From the NCBI RefSeq assembly GCF_035582795.1, contig NC_134379.1:1612001-1676000 (forward strand): 64,000 nt of DNA. The letters run 5' to 3'. Position 1 is the stretch's first letter. Each line of letters begins with the position of its first letter. The stretch is from Mycteria americana. Lineage: Eukaryota; Chordata; Aves; Ciconiiformes; Ciconiidae. The position numbers were made by a program, and so were the translations under genes. Positions 62,001 to 64,000 of the stretch are shown here, piece by piece. The notes beneath the pieces were generated by a model that saw only the letters and a program-made list of their open reading frames with translations, had not been told where the DNA came from and did not search any database.

Positions 62001-63809
62001 ATTCTGTACTTCCAAATTCCAAAGAGTTTTGAAGAGTCTGGCCTTTATCTGAAAGAAAAACAATTAAAATCTGAATTTTTTGGGGTATTAATCTGTTTTT
62101 ATCATAAGAACCAAGTAGGTGATTTTTATAAGGTAACTTCATTTTTTATAAGGCGAATGTGTTTCATCCCAAGCAATAGTGTAATAGTAAATGAGACTGA
62201 ATTTTGCAGTGTCTTTTTATGCTTAGAGTTTTAAAGTAAATCTGTGTGCAAAAAATACTCATCAGGTGTGTTCTGTAGATGATTTGTAGACACTTTTAAT
62301 CAATGTAGCAACATTATGGAAACGGTGTATTTAGTTGGATATTGGGGTCTACGCTGGCTGGCGTTTCTGTTACCAGAACAGAGCCCCGATAAGTGTTTTC
62401 ATCTGGAAACATCCTATAACGAGTTATCGTGACAGGTTCACCCTTGCTCCTTTTCAGGTAATGTATGTTCAGGAGTGTTATGTGGTCACGAACAAGCCTG
62501 ATCAAAGTAACTCATACAAAGAATTTGTGCTGGCTATTTCATAAAAACCACACAAACATCTGTGATTTTTCTTAATAGAGAGAGATGGAAATTTTACTTT
62601 CTTTAAATGCAGTAGCCTGATGCACAGAGTATGAATATGACTGCTTCAGAAGCTAACTCTGTAGAAATTACACAAAGCCAGAAATTTGGCAGAGGCACCG
62701 TTGGTTAAATATTAATAGGTCTTGCACAAATTTGAACTATTTAAATTTAGCTTGGTTAGCAGAATAGCTTTTACTGACTTTCACATTCTTTTTGGCTTTT
62801 TACACTGTCATATTCTTAAGTTGTAGAAATTCTCTTCCAGTTCCAGTTTGTGTGATACTCTAAAGATTGAACAGTTGGTGCATGCTTGCTCTCAAACTGC
62901 TAAATATTGCTAGCTTTCTATGGATACAGCTCCAGGTGTTGCTTGCTGTGGGGCTTCTCAGTGATGCTAATTTACTGTCACAGCTAATGTGAAGGATGTA
63001 GGATTGAGCTCCAAGACCAAAATTTCCCTCTCTGCAGGGGAGCAGTGCACAAGGCCGATGTTCTGTAGCTTTGCTCTAATCCTGATGGGCAGTATGAGCG
63101 AATGGGATGGCTCTTGGTGGGGCCCTTTGCATTTAAATGCAATGCAGAAATAAGCACAATCAAGTCCGATCCCTTGATTTGGAAATCTATAACAAATTAA
63201 TGTAGACCCGCTGGCTTTTTTCTTCCTCTTTCCACAGAGTGTTTTATGGCAGCGTTTAGCTATTAAAGTAGTAATAACCGTGATGATTCGCAGATCTAAC
63301 TAAATTGAAGGACACACAGAGAAACATTGGGAAGATTTAAAACTCTAAATTTATTTTAAAAGTAATATGTATTTCAAAGGTATACCACTTTACTATTAAA
63401 ATTATTTGGGGATGGTGAAATACATTTGAAAGCTGAATATACCATTTAATGCCCAATAATGTATATCATGAGCACATTAATGTGGTTTGACTTTTAATCT
63501 AGCCAGAAATAGTAGAAATGATTGAAACGCAACATTTGCTTGTTTTGTATTTAGTGCTTTGTAAATAAGATGTAATAAAATTGTGGAATAAAAACTCCAT
63601 CATCAGTCTTTAGTTTATATATTTCATTTTCTGTTGGTTATGTTTGTTACATTTTACTGTGTAATTTATGTACAAGTCAACATTGGTTTTTTGTTGCTGT
63701 ATGTAGTTGGTGCTGTGACTTGTTTGTGCTCATCTCTGTTCTGTAGGCAACTTGCCACTCTCTACTGAATAAAGCTACCGTAAAAGAAAAAAAGGAAAAC
63801 AAAAAATCA
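17530..63809 (+). CDS. NF1: Neurofibromin (NF1), exons 1-31, 3'-partial gene
   Basis: Neurofibromin is a large cytoplasmic Ras GTPase-activating protein that speeds GTP hydrolysis by Ras and so damps MAPK signalling; SPRED proteins recruit it to the membrane. Recognition rests on the N-terminus [14 protein letters not shown] and on near-identity to vertebrate neurofibromin through every exon. Thirty-one exons, all with AG/GT borders and correct phase, join to 1386 codons with no stop or frameshift. Order seen: N-terminal region; Cys/Ser-rich domain (about 543-904) with PKA-type motifs RRMS (S813) and RKGS (S871); tubulin-binding region (about 1090-1192); start of the GAP-related domain from about 1193, with [10 protein letters not shown] carrying arginine finger R1271. 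The start has G at -3 and +4 and lies in a CpG island. The gene continues past the window, so the FLR motif, Sec14-PH and C-terminal parts are absent here. Domain limits come from family knowledge. Confidence 0.98.
23398..24452 (-). mobile_element. CR1 LINE copy A, 5'-truncated, in intron 1
   Basis: Antisense to NF1. The left end is the CR1 3' end, with the short octamer-like tail (reads TCATAGAATCATCGAATC on +) next to the typical AGGTTGGAAAGGACCTTTAA. On the minus strand the 3' part of the reverse transcriptase is visible: [11 protein letters not shown], then FADDTK with the catalytic DD, then the C-terminal [18 protein letters not shown]. The frame is broken between these parts (about 24020-24050), so the copy is dead. 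The 5' part of ORF2 is missing; CR1 homology stops near 24452 at [12 protein letters not shown] hairpin follows at once. Confidence 0.95.
24453..24497. repeat. Foldback filler at the 5' truncation of CR1 copy A
   Basis: CTTCGTGTGTC (24465-24475) and GACACACGAAG (24481-24491) form a perfect 11-bp hairpin with spacer AAAGT. GAAGTGTCTC occurs twice (24456-24465, 24488-24497). CTCTTCG (24463-24469) is also the reverse complement of CGAAGAG (24444-24450) in the CR1 end. The filler looks made from local sequence. Confidence 0.8.
25514..25549. repeat. T-rich (CTTTTTT)n tract
   Basis: Runs of T interrupted by single C residues in intron 1. Low-complexity sequence. Confidence 0.8.
26921..26945. repeat. 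(TC)n tract followed by T run
   Basis: Short TCTCTCTCTCTC microsatellite running into a T homopolymer in intron 1. Confidence 0.8.
27851..27882. repeat. Perfect 11-bp hairpin in intron 1
   Basis: TTCTGCTCTAT and ATAGAGCAGAA are perfect reverse complements around a 10-nt spacer (GTTCTCATAG). It lies about 300 bp before exon 2. Confidence 0.75.
28179..28322 (+). CDS. NF1: NF1 exon 2 (residues 21-68)
   Basis: 144 nt, same length as human, phase 0 at both ends. Encodes [20 protein letters not shown] through to KNVNNM. Acceptor TTCGTAG, donor ATG|GTAAGT. Differs from remembered human at a few residues (A for T in IKTGQQ; N for T in GLTTIL). Intron 2 is 2,635 bp. Confidence 0.97.
28323..30957 (+). 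other. NF1: NF1 intron 2
   Basis: 2,635 bp. Holds the GT microsatellite and an AT-rich remainder. No additional exon or mobile element recognised. Confidence 0.85.
28965..29004. repeat. (GT)20 microsatellite
   Basis: Forty bases of uninterrupted GT followed by ATATAA, in intron 2, 642 bp after exon 2. Very likely length-polymorphic; can also form Z-DNA. Confidence 0.95.
30958..31041 (+). CDS. NF1: NF1 exon 3 (residues 69-96)
   Basis: 84 nt as in human, phase 0. Encodes [20 protein letters not shown] and on to KCLAG. Acceptor CTTCTAG, donor GGG|GTGAGT. Intron 3 is 2,284 bp. Confidence 0.97.
31042..33325 (+). other. NF1: NF1 intron 3
   Basis: 2,284 bp of AT-rich DNA. A 70-codon open frame at 32374-32586 follows a TTTTCCTGATAG sequence but shows no known domain and no supporting donor. 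Nothing else recognised. Confidence 0.8.
33326..33516 (+). CDS. NF1: NF1 exon 4 (residues 97-160)
   Basis: 191 nt as in human; ends within codon 160 (AG|GTAGGT). Encodes [20 protein letters not shown], then the conserved [20 protein letters not shown]. Reads HTYREG where human, as I recall it, has HTCREG, so one cysteine is lost. Intron 4 is 2,331 bp. Confidence 0.97.
33517..35847 (+). other. NF1: NF1 intron 4
   Basis: 2,331 bp of AT-rich DNA with one perfect hairpin close to its 3' end. No other element recognised. Confidence 0.8.
35716..35751. repeat. 10-bp hairpin with nested direct repeat in intron 4
   Basis: TATTATATGA (35727-35736) and TCATATAATA (35742-35751) pair perfectly around GGAGA. 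TGAGGAGATC occurs twice (35716-35725, 35734-35743). The interleaved direct and inverted copies are the pattern expected from a local template switch. Confidence 0.8.
35848..35954 (+). CDS. NF1: NF1 exon 5 (residues 160-196)
   Basis: 107 nt (human exon 4b length). Completes R160, then [20 protein letters not shown] and on to KLKRLLQ. Acceptor TTTTTAG, donor AAG|GTATGG. Followed by a short intron of 262 bp. Confidence 0.96.
36217..36284 (+). CDS. NF1: NF1 exon 6 (residues 196-218)
   Basis: 68 nt (human 4c length), encoding [20 protein letters not shown] then LEK; returns the frame to phase 0. Acceptor TTTACAG, donor AAG|GTAAGT. Intron 6 is 245 bp. Confidence 0.96.
36530..36605 (+). CDS. NF1: NF1 exon 7 (residues 219-244)
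   Basis: 76 nt as in human. Encodes [20 protein letters not shown] then QTDMA, ending after the first base of codon 244. Acceptor TCTGCAG, donor CTG|GTAAGG. Intron 7 is 487 bp with nothing recognisable. Confidence 0.96.
37093..37250 (+). CDS. NF1: NF1 exon 8 (residues 244-296)
   Basis: 158 nt as in human. Encodes [20 protein letters not shown], then [17 protein letters not shown] and ends at KMNK. Donor AAG|GTAAGA. The split first codon reads D here and E in human. Intron 8 is 661 bp. Confidence 0.96.
37912..38085 (+). CDS. NF1: NF1 exon 9 (residues 297-354)
   Basis: 174 nt as in human, phase 0. Encodes [20 protein letters not shown], then [20 protein letters not shown] and ends at VVDLK. 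Acceptor TTCTGCAG, donor AAG|GTAAAA. Intron 9 is only 181 bp. Confidence 0.97.
38267..38389 (+). CDS. NF1: NF1 exon 10 (residues 355-395)
   Basis: 123 nt as in human, phase 0. Encodes [20 protein letters not shown] then [21 protein letters not shown]. Donor AAG|GTGAGA. Intron 10 is 303 bp. Confidence 0.97.
38693..38767 (+). CDS. NF1: NF1 exon 11 (residues 396-420)
   Basis: 75 nt as in human, phase 0. Encodes [20 protein letters not shown] then RIITN. Acceptor TTGTAG, donor AAT|GTAAGT. Intron 11 (1,176 bp) is where mammals carry the small neural exon 9a; I do not find an obvious counterpart by eye. Confidence 0.97.
38768..39943 (+). other. NF1: NF1 intron 11
   Basis: 1,176 bp, AT-rich. Position of the mammalian neural micro-exon 9a; no matching 30-nt exon seen by eye. 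No mobile element recognised. Confidence 0.75.
39944..40075 (+). CDS. NF1: NF1 exon 12 (residues 421-464)
   Basis: 132 nt as in human, phase 0. Encodes [20 protein letters not shown], then [20 protein letters not shown] and MTP. Acceptor ATTCTAG, donor CCG|GTAAGA. Intron 12 (3,061 bp) follows. Confidence 0.97.
41300..41580 (-). mobile_element. Old, diverged CR1-type LINE fragment
   Basis: Collinear but strongly diverged match to the 3' part of the young CR1 copies: TTTTCTAATTTCCAGCCTAA parallels TTCCTAATACCCAGTCTAA, and TTATCCCCTTGATGTATTTG with CAGAGAGCAGTCATGTCCCT matches the common old amniote CR1 pattern. Same antisense orientation. Ends are approximate. Confidence 0.65.
42143..42210. 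repeat. TA/TG tract facing a CA tract
   Basis: A T run and TATATATG units pass into GTGTGTGTATATATATG, followed by AACACACACACATATAG. The TG and CA parts are complementary, so single strands could fold into a long imperfect hairpin. Confidence 0.75.
43137..43271 (+). CDS. NF1: NF1 exon 13 (residues 465-509)
   Basis: 135 nt as in human, phase 0. Encodes [20 protein letters not shown], then [20 protein letters not shown] and KLLLC. Acceptor CATCAG, donor TGT|GTAAGT. Intron 13 is 564 bp. Confidence 0.97.
43836..43949 (+). CDS. NF1: NF1 exon 14 (residues 510-547)
   Basis: 114 nt as in human, phase 0. Encodes [20 protein letters not shown], then [18 protein letters not shown]. The Cys/Ser-rich domain is usually drawn from about residue 543, near its end. 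Donor GAG|GTAAGG. Intron 14 is 2,191 bp. Confidence 0.97.
43950..46140 (+). other. NF1: NF1 intron 14
   Basis: 2,191 bp, AT-rich. Short open frames only; no exon, RNA gene or mobile element recognised. Confidence 0.75.
46141..46220 (+). CDS. NF1: NF1 exon 15 (residues 548-574)
   Basis: 80 nt as in human. Encodes [20 protein letters not shown] then ETFWEI; codon 574 is split. The donor TAG|GTACAT is weaker than its neighbours. Intron 15 is 1,365 bp. Confidence 0.96.
46221..47585 (+). other. NF1: NF1 intron 15
   Basis: 1,365 bp. The segment from about 46,880 to 47,420 is less AT-rich than its flanks but shows no domain or family I can name. Confidence 0.7.
47586..47709 (+). CDS. NF1: NF1 exon 16 (residues 574-615)
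   Basis: 124 nt as in human. Encodes [20 protein letters not shown], then [20 protein letters not shown] and K. Acceptor GCCGCAG, donor AAA|GTAAGT. Intron 16 is 1,456 bp. Confidence 0.97.
47710..49165 (+). other. NF1: NF1 intron 16
   Basis: 1,456 bp, AT-rich, nothing recognised. Confidence 0.75.
49166..49309 (+). CDS. NF1: NF1 exon 17 (residues 616-663), shortened segment
   Basis: 144 nt against the 156 nt I remember for human, phase 0. It begins [14 protein letters not shown] and ends [10 protein letters not shown] as expected. Between these the bird reads [20 protein letters not shown] where human has a longer, different stretch (VGCDIPSSGNTSQ and following): a net loss of four residues in the Cys/Ser-rich domain, frame kept. 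Intron 17 (1,338 bp) carries CR1 copy B. Confidence 0.94.
49754..50352 (-). mobile_element. CR1 LINE copy B, 5'-truncated, in intron 17
   Basis: Very close relative of copy A in the same antisense orientation, about 600 bp: AGAATCATCGAACCATTTAG at the 3' end, then the shared AGGTTGGAAAGGACC block. On the minus strand a 147-codon frame (49836-50279) encodes the CR1 C-terminal tail ([20 protein letters not shown] and following); the reverse transcriptase core is absent. Homology to copy A stops after CAGGATGCT near 50353. Confidence 0.95.
50334..50361. repeat. Foldback hairpin at the 5' truncation of CR1 copy B
   Basis: CTGATACAAGC (50334-50344) is CR1 sequence shared with copy A. GCTTGTATCAG (50351-50361) is its perfect reverse complement and, past its first three bases, replaces the CR1 sequence expected there (GTTGGCC in copy A). 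Spacer CAGGAT. Confidence 0.85.
50648..50894 (+). CDS. NF1: NF1 exon 18 (residues 664-746)
   Basis: 247 nt against 250 in human; the missing codon is a proline (GTPIC here, GTPPIC in human). Starts ESTAGCSG after acceptor TTTCCCAAG, 277 bp right of CR1 copy B. Cys-rich stretch [19 protein letters not shown] lies mid-exon. Donor CAG|GTAAGA splits codon 746. Intron 18 is 328 bp. Confidence 0.94.
51223..51296 (+). CDS. NF1: NF1 exon 19 (residues 746-770)
   Basis: 74 nt as in human. Encodes [20 protein letters not shown] then AGNTE. Acceptor CTTTGTAG, donor GAG|GTAAAC. Intron 19 is only 112 bp. Confidence 0.97.
51409..51492 (+). CDS. NF1: NF1 exon 20 (residues 771-798)
   Basis: 84 nt as in human, phase 0. 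Encodes [20 protein letters not shown] then KTKMEDGQ. Donor CAG|GTGACT. Intron 20 is 616 bp. Confidence 0.97.
52109..52549 (+). CDS. NF1: NF1 exon 21 (residues 799-945), PKA-site exon
   Basis: 441 nt, the largest exon here and equal to human. Begins [20 protein letters not shown], with the PKA consensus RRMS at S813 (human S818). FLCALGG at about 838-844 matches the human 844-848 missense hotspot. RKGSMIS holds S871 (human S876). Ends [15 protein letters not shown]. This closes the Cys/Ser-rich domain. Donor CAG|GTAAAG. Intron 21 is 424 bp. Confidence 0.98.
52974..53113 (+). CDS. NF1: NF1 exon 22 (residues 946-992)
   Basis: 140 nt as in human. Encodes [20 protein letters not shown], then [20 protein letters not shown] and MMLNLV. 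The MM pair corresponds to human 991-992, where a known in-frame deletion falls. Donor TAG|GTAAGA. Intron 22 is 566 bp. Confidence 0.97.
53680..53802 (+). CDS. NF1: NF1 exon 23 (residues 992-1033)
   Basis: 123 nt as in human. Encodes [20 protein letters not shown], then [20 protein letters not shown] and F. Acceptor TTCTTCAG, donor TAG|GTAAGC. Intron 23 is 421 bp. Confidence 0.97.
54224..54307 (+). CDS. NF1: NF1 exon 24 (residues 1033-1061)
   Basis: 84 nt (human 19a length). Encodes [20 protein letters not shown] then DEDVKCLT. Acceptor GTAACAG has a poor pyrimidine tract; donor AAG|GTAAGA is strong. Intron 24 (662 bp) holds a T-rich TTTG repeat. Confidence 0.97.
54526..54558. repeat. (TTTG)n-rich tract in intron 24
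   Basis: TTTTTGTTTGGGTTTTTTTT followed by four GTTT units. Low complexity; sense-strand U/G rich. Confidence 0.8.
54970..55086 (+). CDS. NF1: NF1 exon 25 (residues 1061-1100)
   Basis: 117 nt (human 19b length). Encodes [20 protein letters not shown], then [20 protein letters not shown] with the last codon split. Donor TAA|GTAAAT lacks the usual final G. Start of the tubulin-binding region. Intron 25 is 566 bp. Confidence 0.96.
55653..55834 (+). CDS. NF1: NF1 exon 26 (residues 1100-1161)
   Basis: 182 nt as in human. Encodes [20 protein letters not shown], the basic run [10 protein letters not shown], then [20 protein letters not shown]. Acceptor TTTCTTTAG, donor TAG|GTAAAG. Intron 26 is the shortest seen, 105 bp. 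Confidence 0.97.
55940..56151 (+). CDS. NF1: NF1 exon 27 (residues 1161-1231)
   Basis: 212 nt as in human. Encodes [20 protein letters not shown], then [20 protein letters not shown] and ends NVVPCSQW. The Ras-GAP related domain begins near residue 1193. Donor TGG|GTAAGT. Intron 27 is 636 bp. Confidence 0.97.
56788..56949 (+). CDS. NF1: NF1 exon 28 (residues 1232-1285), arginine-finger exon
   Basis: 162 nt as in human, phase 0. Encodes [20 protein letters not shown], then [20 protein letters not shown]1271 in FRGNS corresponds to human R1276, the arginine finger that enters the Ras active site. The exon as remembered in human is fully conserved. Donor AAG|GTATAT. Intron 28 is 1,045 bp. Confidence 0.98.
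56950..57994 (+). other. NF1: NF1 intron 28
   Basis: 1,045 bp, AT-rich. The frame of exon 29 is open upstream to 57881, but a good acceptor (TCTACACAG) fixes the exon start at 57995. Nothing else recognised. Confidence 0.75.
57995..58098 (+). CDS. NF1: NF1 exon 29 (residues 1286-1320)
   Basis: 104 nt as in human. Encodes [20 protein letters not shown] then [14 protein letters not shown]. The donor AAG|GTTTGA is the weakest in the window. If intron 29 were kept, the frame would stay open for 69 more codons and stop at 58307-58309. Intron 29 is 891 bp. Confidence 0.96.
58990..59125 (+). CDS. NF1: NF1 exon 30 (residues 1320-1365), GAP domain
   Basis: 136 nt as in human. Encodes [20 protein letters not shown], then [20 protein letters not shown] and CHCLYQ. 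Returns to phase 0, so exon 31 can be included or skipped without a frameshift. Acceptor TGTTTCAG, donor CAG|GTATGC. Intron 30 (4,621 bp) follows. Confidence 0.97.
60834..60855. repeat. 9-bp hairpin in a GC-rich patch of intron 30
   Basis: GCTCAGCAG and CTGCTGAGC flank CAGG. It sits in a GC-rich patch (60,740-60,870) that stands out from the AT-rich intron. Confidence 0.65.
63574..63660 (+). promoter_or_regulatory. NF1: Possible intronic polyadenylation site
   Basis: Two canonical AATAAA hexamers (63574-63579, 63587-63592) precede a GU/U-rich stretch (TCTGTTGGTTATGTTTGTT, about 63630-63648). This is the arrangement of a cleavage/polyadenylation site, 155-170 bp before exon 31. AATAAA is frequent in AT-rich DNA, so use in vivo is uncertain. 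Confidence 0.3.
63630..63745 (+). promoter_or_regulatory. NF1: UGU-rich splicing-regulatory region before exon 31
   Basis: About a dozen TGT triplets in some 115 nt, including TGTTTGTT, TTGTTGCTGTATG and TGTTTGTG, just before the alternative exon. UGU-rich sequence is the preferred target of CELF proteins, which in mammals promote skipping of this exon. Assignment by motif and position only. Confidence 0.5.
63747..63809 (+). CDS. NF1: NF1 alternative exon 31 (old 23a), GRD type II insert
   Basis: 63 nt, phase 0 at both ends, encoding 21 residues ([20 protein letters not shown] plus S), the lysine-rich insert that makes the type II GAP domain. As recalled, the insert equals the mammalian one. 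In mammals its inclusion lowers Ras-GAP activity, and skipping dominates in neurons under Hu and CELF control. Upstream is a UGU-rich stretch and downstream a U-rich stretch, matching that mode of control. Donor TCA|GTAAGT. Confidence 0.96.
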
Positions 63810-64000
63810 GTAAGTTTGGAGACCTTTTTATTAGCCATTTCTTTCAAAGCACAACAGAAATCTTTTGCTGTTTGTTCAAAACATCTTCACTTCAGTCTAT
63901 TTGACCTCACTGTAAAATCATTCTACTAATTCTGGCACAAAATAGCTTTCATTTCAATTAACACTGGAATTAAGTTATATTTAAAATATTCTCTGTGTGC
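63810..64000 (+). other. NF1: NF1 intron 31, start only
   Basis: 191 bp up to the window edge. A U-rich stretch (CTTTTTATTAG, CATTTCTTTC) follows the donor within 40 bp, the position where TIA-1 type factors act on this exon in mammals. Confidence 0.7.

Larger units (their letters stand above)
59126..63746 (+). other. NF1: NF1 intron 30
   Basis: 4,621 bp before the alternative exon. Mostly AT-rich. Three odd islands: 60,080-60,450 (open on both strands), 60,740-60,870 (GC-rich with a hairpin) and 62,330-62,480 (CpG-bearing). The last 170 bp hold two AATAAA hexamers and a UGU-rich block. No known mobile element recognised. Confidence 0.75.

Noticed and set aside
1..64000. tRNA, rRNA, CRISPR arrays, operons or phage modules.
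   Set aside because: No such pattern was seen. The window is a vertebrate intron-exon locus.

Overview
The window is vertebrate nuclear DNA, most likely from a bird. It carries the promoter and first 31 coding exons of NF1 (neurofibromin, the giant Ras-GAP) on the + strand. Three things point to a bird. Two young, 5'-truncated CR1 LINEs have the avian-type 3' tail. Interspersed repeats are otherwise sparse. NF1 is compact: exons 1-31 span about 46 kb, with a first intron of only 10.6 kb. The species cannot be named from the sequence alone.

Layout. 1-16.38 kb: AT-rich upstream DNA in which I find no convincing exon; it holds one tetranucleotide microsatellite and two perfect short hairpins. 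16.38-18.02 kb: a strong CpG island containing the TATA-less NF1 promoter, with GC boxes, six NRF1-type motifs, an ETS site, two YY1-type motifs and two tiny overlapping upstream ORFs, followed by exon 1 (ATG at 17530). 17.6-28.2 kb: intron 1, with CR1 copy A. 28.2-59.1 kb: exons 2-30 in order, with CR1 copy B in intron 17 and an old decayed CR1 in intron 12. 59.1-63.7 kb: the large intron 30. 63747-63809: the alternative exon 31 (older name 23a), which adds 21 residues inside the GAP domain. The window stops 191 bp into intron 31, so the second half of the gene lies outside it (rest of GRD, Sec14-PH, HEAT-like repeats, NLS).

All 31 exons have AG/GT borders, keep phase and contain no stop. 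Joined, they give 4158 nt (1386 codons) with exon 31, or 4095 nt (1365 codons) without it. Compared with the human exon lengths I remember, 29 of 31 exons are identical; exon 17 is 12 nt shorter and exon 18 is 3 nt shorter. Residue numbers after exon 18 are therefore the human number minus five. Regions covered: the N-terminal part, the Cys/Ser-rich domain (about 543-904), the tubulin-binding region (about 1090-1192) and the first part of the GAP-related domain, including the arginine finger (R1271, human R1276).

There is no new multi-gene system here. The most interesting signals are: (1) perfect foldback hairpins at the 5' truncation points of both young CR1 copies, plus several other perfect short hairpins, suggesting snap-back or template-switch synthesis; (2) two uORFs joined by an overlapping TGATG just upstream of the NF1 start; (3) a cluster of NRF1 motifs in the promoter; (4) a possible intronic polyadenylation site next to a UGU-rich block just before alternative exon 31; (5) length change confined to one spot of the Cys/Ser-rich domain.
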